A stretch of DNA of 64,000 bases from Clostridia bacterium (GCA_021205365.1 JAJPXP010000055.1:1-64000); one strand, 5' to 3'; shown: positions 27,048-36,405, numbered from the stretch's first letter. The notes: generated by a model not told the origin, from the letters alone. Translations and numbers: made by a program.

Positions 27048-27470
27048 TTATTCCTCTAGGTCTTCTACATCAATGACTGTGTAGCCTGCATGCAGCAATG
27101 CTTCCGCAAAAATGCCGGGTTTGTTAATCAATGTTTTGGAAAAGGTGCCGTCATAGATTTGCTTCACACCACAAGTAGGACTGCGGGATTTCAGAATGAC
27201 CAGATCAATATTCTGATGTTCTATTTGTTTCAGAGCAGTCTGAACACCCTTTCGATAAATTTCATCCATATCGGTGCCCTGATTGTTTGTAATTTTTCCA
27301 TTCACAATTTCCACGGGCAATCTGGGAGCTGGCATACCGGCAAGTGTTTCCGGGCAGATTTCAATAACTTCTTTATCTTTTAGGAAATCAACCACTGTTT
27401 GAGAATAATTATTTCCGCCATTATATTTGCAGTTTCTTCCCAGCAGACAGGCGCTTACAACAACTTTCAT
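27048..27470 (-). CDS. DUF523 family protein (YbbK-like)
   Basis: The 140-residue protein opens VVVSACLLGRNCKYNGG and later has ICPETLAGMPAPRLP and LKSRSPTCGVKQIYDG, the DUF523 pattern with conserved Cys residues. Its function is not established. The ATG at 27470 has AAGGAGAG upstream; an extension to 27539 would run through the promoter. It is divergent from the Nudix gene across a perfect inverted repeat. Confidence 0.88.
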   Translation of the reverse strand: MKVVVSACLLGRNCKYNGGNNYSQTVVDFLKDKEVIEICPETLAGMPAPRLPVEIVNGKITNNQGTDMDEIYRKGVQTALKQIEHQNIDLVILKSRSPTCGVKQIYDGTFSKTLINKPGIFAEALLHAGYTVIDVEDLEE

Positions 27471-27520
27471 GATATATGTTCTCTCCTTAGGGATATTATG
27501 ATATGCTATCATTTTACACT

Positions 27521-27566
27521 GTTCTGTCAAAATATGCATTGACAGAACCTGATGAAATGATATAAT
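27521..27566. promoter_or_regulatory. Divergent promoter with perfect inverted repeat
   Basis: GTTCTGTCAA (27521-27530) and TTGACAGAAC (27539-27548) form a perfect inverted repeat. The plus copy is a TTGACA -35 with a 16-bp spacer to TATAAT (27561-27566). The minus copy gives TTGACA with a 16-bp spacer to TAGCAT for the DUF523 gene. Confidence 0.7.
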
Positions 27567-27689
27567 ATGCAGAAGACAATAAAAATAATGTAAAAAGCCG
27601 AAAGCAGCGGAAAAAGGACGCTAAAACACATGCCAACAGCTGCAATTTGGCTTTGAGCGTAACTTAACATGGAACAGGAGATCTGTATA

Positions 27690-28193
27690 ATGGAATTATG
27701 GGATATTTATGATGAAAATAAACAGCTGACAGGGCGCACTATGAAGCGCAATGACTGGAATATGAAGCCGGGTGAGTTTCATTTGACAGTACTTGGTGTC
27801 ATTCATCGTCCGGATGGAAAATTTCTGATTACCCAGCGTGTGATGACAAAGTCCTGGGCACCGGGCTGGTGGGAAGTATCCGGCGGCGGTGTTATGGCTG
27901 GTGAAACCTCAGAACAGGCAATCCAGCGTGAAATCCGGGAGGAAACCGGTCTGGATGTCAGCAATGCAGATGGCGGATACCTGTTCAGCTATAAGAGAGT
28001 CAATCCGGATGAAGGTGACAATTATTTTGTCGATATTTACCGCTTTGAAATGGACGTAGCAGAAGAGGATGTCCATATCCAGGAAAAGGAAGCTCTTGGA
28101 TTCAAATTTGCTGATCTGGATGAAATCAAAAAGCTCGCTGCTGATGGAGTTTTCCTGCACTACAGCAGCATTCAGCAGGCATTTGAAGGTTAA
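27690..28193 (+). CDS. Nudix hydrolase
   Basis: The 167-residue protein has a full Nudix box at 66-88 (G-x5-E-x7-REIREETGL). The N-terminal MELWDIYDENKQLTGRTM is typical of the isopentenyl-diphosphate isomerase-like Nudix subgroup. It hydrolyses a nucleoside-diphosphate-linked substrate that cannot be specified. The ATG at 27690 is chosen over 27669 because AGGAG lies nine bases before it. Confidence 0.9.
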   Translation: MELWDIYDENKQLTGRTMKRNDWNMKPGEFHLTVLGVIHRPDGKFLITQRVMTKSWAPGWWEVSGGGVMAGETSEQAIQREIREETGLDVSNADGGYLFSYKRVNPDEGDNYFVDIYRFEMDVAEEDVHIQEKEALGFKFADLDEIKKLAADGVFLHYSSIQQAFEG

Positions 28194-28210
28194 TTTACGA
28201 ATCATAAAAG

Positions 28211-28263
28211 AAAACGAGGCTTGTCCGACTGATTCCGTTTCGTCAGATAAACCTCGTTTTTGT
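28211..28263. terminator. Bidirectional terminator
   Basis: AAAACGAGG (28211-28219) pairs with CCTCGTTTT (28252-28260), and the internal GTC/GAC-rich arm extends the stem. It lies between the convergent Nudix and HAD genes. Confidence 0.8.
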
Positions 28264-28266
28264 TTT

Positions 28267-29100
28267 TCAAGGAATCTGTTCGTTGCAATACAGCTTTTCC
28301 AGAAAAACAGCAACGCCGTCTTCATCGTTGGAAAGCGTGACATAGTCTGCTGCTGCTTTCACATGATCCGGACTATTGGCAACTGCGACACCGATACCTG
28401 CAAATTTCATCATATCCATATCATTTTCTTCATTGCCGAATGCGGCAATGTCTTTTGCTGGAATATCAAGATATGCAGATAATTTTCGGACAGCAGAGCC
28501 TTTTCCAGCTGCTTCATCAGAAATTTCCAGCAGATAAGGGACAGAGGAAGTAATATAAATTCCCGGTATTGTCAGCAGCTTTGTCAGCAGCATCTGCTTT
28601 TGTTCAGGAGTTGCGGTAATCAGATCGATACAATCCAACGTATGTATATGGTCTGCAGCGAAGGAAAGCAAATTCGGTACAGGTTTCCGCGTCCGCTGGA
28701 TATATGGAATGGAATGAGGAGAAGCGCCATATTTGGTTGGATTGTTCACGTAATCCGCGTCTGCATAAGGGACACCGTCGAGAAAGGTTTCAAAGACAGC
28801 ACCGGTTTCAGCAATCAATTGCAGAAGCTGACTGGCACAGGTGTGCTTTAAAGGAAAATGAAAAATTTTTTCCCCCGTACTTTTTTTGCAGATAGCAGCA
28901 CCATTGGAGGTGATGACATATTCAATTCCAGGTACAGCCAGTACCTCCTGTGGAAGGGAGGCATAGGAACGTCCACTCGCAACCACCACATGCGTACCCT
29001 GTTCCATATATTTCAGCAAAATGCTTCGTGTTCTGTCAGTCAGCCCTTTGTCTGTATGCAGCAGGGTTCCGTCCAAATCCAAAGCTATTAAATGCAGCAT
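28267..29100 (-). CDS. HAD superfamily (Cof-type) hydrolase
   Basis: The 277-residue protein has motif I LDLDGTLL with Asp8 and Asp10, motif II VASGRS near 46-51 and motif IV FGNEENDMDMM near 225. This is the Cof/IIB subclass, which dephosphorylates sugar phosphates and similar compounds. The ATG at 29100 has AGGTGA five bases upstream; an upstream in-frame start lacks one. Confidence 0.9.
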   Translation of the reverse strand: MLHLIALDLDGTLLHTDKGLTDRTRSILLKYMEQGTHVVVASGRSYASLPQEVLAVPGIEYVITSNGAAICKKSTGEKIFHFPLKHTCASQLLQLIAETGAVFETFLDGVPYADADYVNNPTKYGASPHSIPYIQRTRKPVPNLLSFAADHIHTLDCIDLITATPEQKQMLLTKLLTIPGIYITSSVPYLLEISDEAAGKGSAVRKLSAYLDIPAKDIAAFGNEENDMDMMKFAGIGVAVANSPDHVKAAADYVTLSNDEDGVAVFLEKLYCNEQIP

Positions 29101-29248
29101 AAATTCACCTGTTTCTGTTTTCAATGATAGGAAAGGAATTGTCTTACCGCTTTGATTCTATCATAAAAAACTTGTTTCATCCACCACGAAAATAAAAAGA
29201 ATGTATCCGGTCTGTCGGTTTTATGCAAATGATATTCTGTAAAGGAAG

Positions 29249-29282
29249 AATCCCTGTTTTCCGAAAGTGGAGAACAGGGATT
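29249..29282 (-). terminator. Terminator of the phosphoribosyltransferase-like gene
   Basis: AATCCCTGTTTTCC pairs with GGAGAACAGGGATT around a 6-base loop. It lies 43 bp past the stop of the minus-strand gene. Confidence 0.65.
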
Positions 29283-29324
29283 AAAAATGGAGAAATTAGG
29301 TATATGTTTCAATCAGTCTGTGAA

Positions 29325-29972
29325 TTACAGCTGAGAGTAACCATAGGCATTGACAAGCGCTTCAATCGGGGTATTGTTCCTGCAGAATGGGCAATCCTTG
29401 CGCTGGTAGGAAGCATAGCCGGGAATGTCATCCGGCGTAAAAATAGAGGTTACAGTGGTATAATCTACCTGATCGACTGCGCTGAAAATGGTGAATACAC
29501 TCTTCAGATTGCCTCCGTAATAATCAATACATTCCATACCGCGGCGGATGCTGATGCCGGTGGTAACGGTAGCCATCAAAAGGATTACATTTTTATCACG
29601 CACTACTGGCTCTACATTTTCACGGAAAAACATTTGACCATTGTTGGCACATTCCGGACAGATTACATAAATCGTCTTTTTTTCGTTGTTGGGATAATAT
29701 TTTTGCAGCTCCTTGGATAGAAAAGCGCCAATGATACCGGTGCCATCCAGACAGATGATGGTATCAATTGGGTCTATGTCTTTAAACTGCCGTGCCAATG
29801 TGCTGGCACAGTTTGCAGCGTCAACCTGACTGGATTTGAGTAAAGTCAGATCGATAAAATAATTGACATGGGAATGACTGGTAACAAAATGTCCCGGAAT
29901 TGCCTGGATTGGAACAATATTTCCATGCTTTTTCGAAGTGAATTTCACGATTCTGGATTCAAGTTTTTCCAC
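29325..29972 (-). CDS. Orotate phosphoribosyltransferase-like protein
   Basis: The 215-residue protein has the type I PRTase layout: an N-terminal Leu/Ser-rich hood, CLDGTGIIGAFLSKEL near 95-110 and a PRPP-loop-like NVILLMATVTTGISIRRG near 150-166 with ATVTTG in place of the usual DDVxTTG. The acidic pair of the PRPP loop is missing, so catalytic activity is doubtful. A C-terminal CPFC motif is unusual for PyrE. The start is GTG with GAAGGG eight bases upstream. It is transcribed alone, away from the pyruvate carboxylase gene. Confidence 0.75.
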   Translation of the reverse strand: MEKLESRIVKFTSKKHGNIVPIQAIPGHFVTSHSHVNYFIDLTLLKSSQVDAANCASTLARQFKDIDPIDTIICLDGTGIIGAFLSKELQKYYPNNEKKTIYVICPECANNGQMFFRENVEPVVRDKNVILLMATVTTGISIRRGMECIDYYGGNLKSVFTIFSAVDQVDYTTVTSIFTPDDIPGYASYQRKDCPFCRNNTPIEALVNAYGYSQL

Positions 29973-30231
29973 TTGCTTCGCCCTTCTTCCTTGTGATGAA
30001 TGATTTTACACAGATGAAAAATAGATAACAGTTTTAATGTCATATATTATAGCAGGCTGGGATAATACTGATTTGCAGTATCTACAGGAATTATTTTCCG
30101 TATTTCAGTTTGTTCAAATAAATGTAGGAATTTTCATGAAAATGGGAGGAGAAAAGCATACAAAGATTTTTGCCCGATACTCTGAAATATTACAAAATAT
30201 TTTTTGTACATAACGAGGTAACAGGAGAAAA

Positions 30232-30411
30232 ATGTACAGAAGTTACTCAAAATCCAATGAGAAAATGAAGGAGAGAAAATGCAAAGTTTTATTGAGCACA
30301 GATATAAAATATAAATTGTTTCGAAATCACAAGAAAATATGGATTATTTTACAATGCAAAGATCGGTTGCATGCAAAAAATGCAATTATAAAAATAATTC
30401 CTGCAAAATAG
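30232..30411 (+). CDS. Possible 59-residue small protein in the pyc leader
   Basis: An ATG with AGGAG five bases upstream opens a 59-codon frame that is very rich in Lys and Ile and ends in TAG. The segment is AT-rich, so the frame may be chance. It lies in the 611-bp gap 29973-30583 upstream of pyruvate carboxylase, which otherwise shows only AT-rich sequence and a small AGTCG/CGACT stem near 30535-30558. Confidence 0.25.
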   Translation: MYRSYSKSNEKMKERKCKVLLSTDIKYKLFRNHKKIWIILQCKDRLHAKNAIIKIIPAK

Positions 30412-30583
30412 CTGCCGCGACAGTTCATCCGAGCTATTGCAAAATTCAACTGAGAAACAGCGGTACTTATTTCAATTTGAAAATGTATCCTTGTCACAAT
30501 TACAAAAAGTATATATTTGTAACAATTTCTCAATAAGTCGGACGAGAGAGGATCGACTGAAGGTTGAATCATGAGGTGATTTT

Positions 30584-33500
30584 GTGACACAGAAACCGTT
30601 TAAGAAGGTACTGGCCGCGAATCGCGGTGAAATTGCAATCCGTATTTTCCGGGCCTGCTATGATCTTGGGCTTCGTACCATGGCAATGTATTCCAACGAG
30701 GATACGAACAGCCAGTTCCGTACCCATGCGGATGAGGCATATCTTGTAGGCATGAACAAGAGCCCAGTAGGCGCATATCTGGACATTCCAGGCATTATCA
30801 ATCTGGCAAAGCGGCGTGGTGCAGATGCCATTCATCCAGGCTATGGCTTCCTGTCAGAAAATGCTGAATTTGCCAGAGCATGTGAAGCCGAAGGCATCCA
30901 GTTCATCGGCCCTCCGAGCAATATCCTTGCCATGATGGGCGATAAGCTGAGCGCAAAGCAGATTGCGATCCATGCTGGCGTTCCAATTATTCCCGGATGT
31001 ACAGAACCGTTAAAGGACGGAAATGAGGCGCTGGAAAAAGCGATGTCTTTTGGATTCCCGGTTATTTTAAAGGCGGCTTCCGGTGGCGGCGGACGTGGTA
31101 TGCGGCGCTGTGACAAGCCAGAGGAGGTTAAGCCGGCGTTTGAGCTGGTGCGCAATGAGGCACTGAAATCCTTTGGCAACGATGATATCTTTATTGAAAA
31201 GTTTCTTGTTGATCCGAAGCATATAGAAGTACAGATTCTTGCAGACAACTATGGCAACTGCTATCATATCGGCGAACGTGACTGCTCCCTGCAGCGCCGT
31301 TACCAGAAGGTGGTTGAATATGCTCCGGCATTTTCTGTCGATGAGAAAATCCGTGAAAAAATCCGCAATGATGCGGTAAAGATTGCAAAGTCTGTCGGTT
31401 ATGTCAATGCGGGTACACTGGAATTTCTGGTTGACAGCTCCGGTGAATACTATTTCATTGAGATGAATCCACGTATTCAGGTAGAGCATACAGTAACCGA
31501 AATGGTCAGTGGTATTGACCTTGTGCGTGCACAGATTCTGATTGCAGCAGGCTATCCGCTGTCTACTCCGGAAATTGGCCTGACCTGTCAAGAGGATGTC
31601 CAGATTCGGGGGTATGCCATTCAGTGCCGCGTGACAACAGAAGATCCAGCGAATCATTTCGCGCCGGATAACGGTAAGATTACTGCATACCGCACTGGCG
31701 GAGGTTTTGGCGTCCGATTGGATGGTGGCAATGCTACGACTGGTACTGTCATTTCTCCGTATTATGATTCTCTGCTGGTTAAAGTAACCTGCCAGGATAA
31801 TACCTTCCAGGGGGCATGCCGCAAAGCACTGCGCTCCATCAATGAAGTGCGTGTACGTGGTGTCAAAACAAATATTCCATTTGTAACCAATATCCTGAGC
31901 CATCCGACGTTTCTTGCTGGCAAATGCCACACCAAATTTATTGACGAAACACCAGAGCTGTTTGATATTCTTGGCTCCCGTGACCGAGCAACCCGCGTTC
32001 TGAAATATATTGGATGTATTGAAGTAAACAGGCCAGATCCGGACCCGAAGATGTATGAAAAGCCGCGTTTCCCAGAGGGAAGCGGGAATCCAAAGCCGGG
32101 ACTCAAGCAAATGCTGGATGAAAAGGGGCCGGAAGCGGTCAGCAAATGGGTTCTCGATCAGAAAAAGCTGTTGATTACTGATACCACGATGCGTGATGCG
32201 CATCAGTCTTTGCTTTCCACCCGCATGCGTACCCGTGATATGGTGAAGGGAGCAGATGGTACAGCAGATATTCTGGCAGAGTGCTTCTCGTTGGAAATGT
32301 GGGGCGGCGCTACCTTTGATGTGGCATTCCGTTTCCTGCATGAATCCCCTTGGGAACGTTTGGATCTGCTGCGTGAAAAAATCCCCAATATTCCATTCCA
32401 GATGCTGCTCCGTGGTGCAAATGCAGTTGGTTATGCGAACTACCCGGATAATGTTGTCCGTGAATTTATCAAGCAGAGCGCAAAGGGCGGTATTGATATT
32501 TTCCGTGTATTTGATTCGCTGAACTGGATTCCGGGCATGTCGGTGGCTATTGATGAAGTTCTGAATCAGAATAAATTCTGTGAAGGTACGATTTGCTATA
32601 CTGGCGATATTCTGGACAAGACCAGGAGCAGTTATACATTGGATTACTATGTAAAGATGGCAAAAGAGCTGGAACGCATGGGTGTACATTCCATTGCCAT
32701 TAAGGATATGTCCGGTCTGCTGAAGCCATATGCAGCAAAGGAACTGGTACATGCTCTGAAGCAGGAAATTGGCCTGCCAATTCACCTGCATACGCATGAT
32801 ACCACCAGCAATCAGGTGGCAACCCTGCTCATGGCAGCAGAGGCGGGAGTAGATATTGTAGATACCGCTATCGCTTCCATGTCCAGCCTAACCTCGCAGC
32901 CGTCTATGAATGCTGTTGTAGCAGCGCTTCAGGGCAATGAGCGTGATACCGGGCTAGATTTGAACGGTTTACAGAAGCTGACCGATTATTGGGCTGATGT
33001 AAGACTGCGTTATAAAAATTTCGATCGCGGCCTCAAGACTCCGGTTACGGACATTTATAAGTATGAAATACCAGGTGGACAGTACACCAATCTGGAACCA
33101 CAGGTTGTATCGCTTGGCCTTGGAAGCCGTTTCCAGGAAGTCAAAGAGATGTATAAGGTTGTCAATGATATGCTGGGTGATCTGATTAAAGTAACGCCAT
33201 CGTCCAAGATGGTTGGTGATCTTGCTATTTTCATGGTACAGAATGACCTGACACCGGAAAATATTGTGGAACGAGGTGAATCTCTGACTTTCCCAGATTC
33301 CGTCGTATCCTATTTCAAGGGTATGATGGGACAGCCGCCATGCGGATTTCCAGAGGATATTCAGAAGGTTGTACTCAAGGGCGAACAGCCGATTACCTGC
33401 CGGCCGGGCGAATTGCTGGAGCCTGCCGACTTCGATGCAGTCCGCAGAGAGATTGAACAGATTCATCCGAACCCGGATATGCGAGATGTCATTTCCTACT

Positions 33501-34012
33501 GTCTGTATCCAAAGGTTATGGAAGATTTTTGGAGGTATGATAAAGAATACGGCTATTTGATGCGTATGGGTTCCCATGTATTTTTCTATGGCATGCAGGT
33601 CGGCGAAACAACACAGATCAACATTGAGGATGGCAAAACGCTGGTTATCAAATATCTTGGCCTGGGTGACCGAAATGATGATGGTACCCGGAATGTCATT
33701 TTCGAGTTGAACGGCAGCCGCCGTGAGGTTGCTGTACCTGACCAGAATGCAGAATCCTCTTCCAATACAGTTGTTATGGCTGATCCAAAGGATAAGGGAC
33801 AGATTGGAGCGTCGATTCCGGGCATGATAACCAAGGTAAATGTCAAACCGGGAGATATTGTGGAAGAAAATCAGGTTCTGGCAGTCATTGAAGCGATGAA
33901 GATGGAAACCTCTGTGGTAGCACGTATGAGCGGACACATTGAGGAAGTTTTCATTCAAGAAGGGAGCAGCGTGAAGGCAGGGGAATTGCTGCTTACCATT
34001 AACTGCTGCTAA
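30584..34012 (+). CDS. pyc: Pyruvate carboxylase
   Basis: The full-length 1142-residue single-chain enzyme makes oxaloacetate from pyruvate, bicarbonate and ATP. Domains in order: biotin carboxylase (about 5-455; glycine-rich ATP loop GGGGRGM near 166), carboxyltransferase (about 530-820; TDTTMRDAHQS, zinc-type HLHTHD), a linking domain, and the biotin carrier domain with AMKMET where Lys1106 is biotinylated. The start is GTG with AGGTGA. It is monocistronic and preceded by a long AT-rich leader. It supplies the anaplerotic C4 entry expected of a fermentative Clostridia member. Confidence 0.98.
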   Translation: MTQKPFKKVLAANRGEIAIRIFRACYDLGLRTMAMYSNEDTNSQFRTHADEAYLVGMNKSPVGAYLDIPGIINLAKRRGADAIHPGYGFLSENAEFARACEAEGIQFIGPPSNILAMMGDKLSAKQIAIHAGVPIIPGCTEPLKDGNEALEKAMSFGFPVILKAASGGGGRGMRRCDKPEEVKPAFELVRNEALKSFGNDDIFIEKFLVDPKHIEVQILADNYGNCYHIGERDCSLQRRYQKVVEYAPAFSVDEKIREKIRNDAVKIAKSVGYVNAGTLEFLVDSSGEYYFIEMNPRIQVEHTVTEMVSGIDLVRAQILIAAGYPLSTPEIGLTCQEDVQIRGYAIQCRVTTEDPANHFAPDNGKITAYRTGGGFGVRLDGGNATTGTVISPYYDSLLVKVTCQDNTFQGACRKALRSINEVRVRGVKTNIPFVTNILSHPTFLAGKCHTKFIDETPELFDILGSRDRATRVLKYIGCIEVNRPDPDPKMYEKPRFPEGSGNPKPGLKQMLDEKGPEAVSKWVLDQKKLLITDTTMRDAHQSLLSTRMRTRDMVKGADGTADILAECFSLEMWGGATFDVAFRFLHESPWERLDLLREKIPNIPFQMLLRGANAVGYANYPDNVVREFIKQSAKGGIDIFRVFDSLNWIPGMSVAIDEVLNQNKFCEGTICYTGDILDKTRSSYTLDYYVKMAKELERMGVHSIAIKDMSGLLKPYAAKELVHALKQEIGLPIHLHTHDTTSNQVATLLMAAEAGVDIVDTAIASMSSLTSQPSMNAVVAALQGNERDTGLDLNGLQKLTDYWADVRLRYKNFDRGLKTPVTDIYKYEIPGGQYTNLEPQVVSLGLGSRFQEVKEMYKVVNDMLGDLIKVTPSSKMVGDLAIFMVQNDLTPENIVERGESLTFPDSVVSYFKGMMGQPPCGFPEDIQKVVLKGEQPITCRPGELLEPADFDAVRREIEQIHPNPDMRDVISYCLYPKVMEDFWRYDKEYGYLMRMGSHVFFYGMQVGETTQINIEDGKTLVIKYLGLGDRNDDGTRNVIFELNGSRREVAVPDQNAESSSNTVVMADPKDKGQIGASIPGMITKVNVKPGDIVEENQVLAVIEAMKMETSVVARMSGHIEEVFIQEGSSVKAGELLLTINCC

Positions 34013-34065
34013 GACTCTATTTCACCAACCATGATTCCTCTCCCGTTCATAGATAGCTATGAAGG

Positions 34066-34108
34066 CAGGCTGCCTCCGGCATACAAACCGGGTGCAGCCT
34101 GTTCTGTC
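34066..34108 (+). terminator. Hairpin after pyc
   Basis: CAGGCTGCCTCCGG pairs with CCGGGTGCAGCCTG (two mismatches) around a 8-base loop. Only a weak T-rich tail (TTCTGTCT) follows, so it may be a rho-independent terminator of modest strength. Confidence 0.5.
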
Positions 34109-34206
34109 TGGGAAAATTATTTGAGAAAAAAGTAGAATACAGGTGGATTTTTTCGGTTTTTGTGTTATGATGTACTGACAAATGATTGAAAAAAGAGGTC
34201 TTTGTT

Positions 34207-34827
34207 ATGGAACCAAAAGGAAAATTATTTTTGCGCGCTGTACTGGCAGGAATCTGCATTGGCATCGGTGGAACGGTGTTTCTTGCCTGTGATAATAAGT
34301 ATATCGGTGCCTTGCTGTTTTCCATCGGCTTGTTTGCCATTCTGACGAGGGGATTTGCACTGTATACTGGTATGGTAGGATACCTGCCGGAAAATTTGAA
34401 TGCAGATTATGTCATCCGCCTGCTGGTTGTACTTGGCGGTAATCTGGTGGGAACGGCATGTATCGGACTTCCATTGCAGTTGACGAGGCAGCAGGAATTT
34501 TCACAGAAAGCAGCAGATATGTGTGCAGTTAAGCTGGCAGATTCTTATCTCAGCCTGCTGATTCTTGCCATTGGCTGTGGTATCCTGATGTATCTGGCAG
34601 TAGATGGTTTTAAGAAATCAAGTGACCCGCTGATTCGGGTCCTGGGAGTTTTTCTCGGTGTACCGGTATTTATCCTGTGCGGTATGGAGCATTCCATTGC
34701 GGATATGTTTTATGTATCGGCAGGAATGGCATGGAGCCTAAAGGCCGTTTTATGTCTGCTTGTTATTGTCATAGGCAATGGAATCGGCGGTGTTCTGATT
34801 CCGATTCTTTCTGGGAAAACGAAATAA
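34207..34827 (+). CDS. Formate/nitrite transporter (FocA/NirC) family channel
   Basis: The 206-residue membrane protein has six hydrophobic segments. The motif GMEHSIADMFY near 160-170 and the re-entrant loop region TRGFALYTGMVGY near 47-59 are typical of the pentameric FNT channels. It is shorter than FocA (about 280) mainly at the N-terminus, as in other short FNT proteins of Clostridia. It may export formate or another small anion. The ATG at 34207 has AAAGAGG eight bases upstream. Confidence 0.88.
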   Translation: MEPKGKLFLRAVLAGICIGIGGTVFLACDNKYIGALLFSIGLFAILTRGFALYTGMVGYLPENLNADYVIRLLVVLGGNLVGTACIGLPLQLTRQQEFSQKAADMCAVKLADSYLSLLILAIGCGILMYLAVDGFKKSSDPLIRVLGVFLGVPVFILCGMEHSIADMFYVSAGMAWSLKAVLCLLVIVIGNGIGGVLIPILSGKTK

Positions 34828-34890
34828 AATACATCCGTAAATTTGTTGTATACTGGAAATAAAGTAATATAAATTAAAATTGAATCATCG

Positions 34891-35000
34891 TTTTCTCCAT
34901 CCATGATAGCTGGAACACGGAATCGGGTGCAATTCCCGGCGAGTCGGTCACTGTGATGCTTTCTTTGAGAAGATAAGTCAGATACGTGGGAGAAAGCGGT
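34891..35000 (+). promoter_or_regulatory. Cobalamin riboswitch
   Basis: Core elements in order are GGAACACGGAATCGGGTGC, AATTCCCGGCGAGTCGG, CACTGTGATGC and the B12 box ATAAGTCAGATAC at 34973-34985. TTTTCTCC (34891-34898) can pair with GGAGAAAG (34989-34996) as P1. It is followed by hairpins and a terminator before the Cys-rich protein gene, so adenosyl- or methylcobalamin should switch the operon off. Confidence 0.9.
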
Positions 35001-35055
35001 GCTTCTGCCGGAACCGGAAGCACGTTTTCAGACGCAGGAATTTGCGTCTTGTTTG

Positions 35056-35082
35056 GCGTGCCTTTTTGAGGCACGCTTTTTG
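35056..35082 (+). terminator. Riboswitch terminator
   Basis: A perfect 7-bp stem GCGTGCC/GGCACGC is followed by TTTTT at 35077-35081, between the cobalamin aptamer and the coding region. The arm GTGCTTC/GAAGCAC (near 35000-35023) could take part in switching. Confidence 0.85.
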
Positions 35083-35185
35083 TTTGGGCAGCATCATCGG
35101 AAAAGTACACTGGGAGGGAAATGTTTGTCTGGCATTCTAACCCGGATTCGGAGAAAGACTTTTGATACGATTAAGGAGAATCTTC

Positions 35186-35491
35186 ATGGAGAAAGCATGC
35201 ACACTGGATGGAAAGCATTATACCTATTTCTGCAATCGGGAATGTGAATATTTTCCCTGTCACCAGACAGCTGACCCGGACAATTTTAATTGTCTGTTTT
35301 GTTATTGCCCTCTTTACGTTTTAGGTGACCGCTGTGGCGGAAATTTTGTCTACCTGCCGAATGGCTATAAAGATTGCAGCTGCTGTATGTTTCCGCATTT
35401 GAGAGAAAGCTATGATGTTATTATAAAACGTTATGGAGAAATCCTGGCGGCAATGCCGTCTCCTGATTTGGATTTGGAGAAAGATGTATGA
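35186..35491 (+). CDS. Cysteine-rich small domain protein
   Basis: The 101-residue protein has about 12 Cys, arranged CNRECEYFPCH, NCLFCYCPLY, DRCGGN and DCSCCMFPH. This matches the cysteine-rich small domain seen alone or fused to cobalamin biosynthesis proteins. It is probably a metal-binding protein. Control by a cobalamin riboswitch supports a link to corrinoid synthesis or salvage, but the function is not known. RBS AAGGAG lies upstream. It overlaps the LysR gene by four bases (ATGA). Confidence 0.85.
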   Translation: MEKACTLDGKHYTYFCNRECEYFPCHQTADPDNFNCLFCYCPLYVLGDRCGGNFVYLPNGYKDCSCCMFPHLRESYDVIIKRYGEILAAMPSPDLDLEKDV

Positions 35492-36405
35492 CACTGCAAC
35501 AGTTAAAATATATCGTTATAGTAGCTTCCAAGGGAACCATTAGCGAAGCGGCAAAAGAATTGTATATTGCCCAGCCCAGTCTGACAGCGGCTATCAAAGA
35601 ACTGGAAGCAGAATTGGGTATCACGATTTTCAACCGTACCAACAAAGGCGTTATTCTTTCTATTGAAGGCGAGGAATTTCTCGGATATGCAAGACAGGTG
35701 ATTGAGCAAACCAATTTGATTGAGGAAAAATATTCTGGCAAGGCGCCTGGCAAGTCCCAATTTTGTGTATCTACGCAACATTACTCCTTTGCAGTAGAGG
35801 CTTTTGTCGATCTTCTGCGAGAGTACGGCGGCGAGGAATATGACTTTCGTCTGCGTGAAACACAGACCTATGAAATCATTGAGGATGTAGCCAAACTCCG
35901 CAGTGAGGTTGGCGTGCTATATCTCAACAAGTTTAACGAAACGGTCCTTCGGAAAACAATTCGCGCCAATGATTTGAAATTCCAGCGGCTCTTTATCGCA
36001 AAGCCACATGTTTTTGTCAGCACATTTAGCCCTCTGGCAAACAAGACTGCGATTTCTTTGGATGACTTGGAGCCGTATCCACGCTTATCCTATGAGCAGG
36101 GGGAGCACAATTCTTTTTATTTTTCGGAAGAGATTTTAAGTACACTGGAATGCAAAAAAGAAATTCTTGTCTGTGATCGAGCTACGCTGTTTAATTTGCT
36201 AATTGGATTGAATGGCTATACAATTTGCAGCGGCGTTATCAGCGAGGAACTGAACGGAAAGAACATCATGGCTATTCCGCTTTTGGTAGATGATTACATG
36301 GAGATTGGCTATATTACGCACAATAAAATTATACCCGGACGGTTCGGCAGCTTATATATTGAAGCTTTGAAACGACATGCACAGAATTTGAATATGCAGC
36401 GATAA
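35488..36405 (+). CDS. LysR family transcriptional regulator
   Basis: The 305-residue protein has an N-terminal winged helix (about 1-60: LQQLKYIVIVASKGTISEAA, LYIAQPSLTAAIKELE) and a periplasmic-binding-like effector domain. It is translationally coupled to the Cys-rich protein and so lies under the cobalamin riboswitch. The next gene is a cobalamin-independent methionine-synthase-like enzyme, a plausible target. An unusual point is a regulator placed under direct B12 control. Confidence 0.9.
   Translation: MTLQQLKYIVIVASKGTISEAAKELYIAQPSLTAAIKELEAELGITIFNRTNKGVILSIEGEEFLGYARQVIEQTNLIEEKYSGKAPGKSQFCVSTQHYSFAVEAFVDLLREYGGEEYDFRLRETQTYEIIEDVAKLRSEVGVLYLNKFNETVLRKTIRANDLKFQRLFIAKPHVFVSTFSPLANKTAISLDDLEPYPRLSYEQGEHNSFYFSEEILSTLECKKEILVCDRATLFNLLIGLNGYTICSGVISEELNGKNIMAIPLLVDDYMEIGYITHNKIIPGRFGSLYIEALKRHAQNLNMQR

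Noticed and set aside
30339..30536. 65-codon Cys-rich frame upstream of pyc
   Set aside because: It has no RBS and overlaps another candidate small frame in very AT-rich sequence.
31067..32797. 576-codon open frame antisense to pyruvate carboxylase
   Set aside because: It is a shadow of the strongly coding pyc frame, with no RBS and a Cys/His/Ile-rich composition unlike a real protein.
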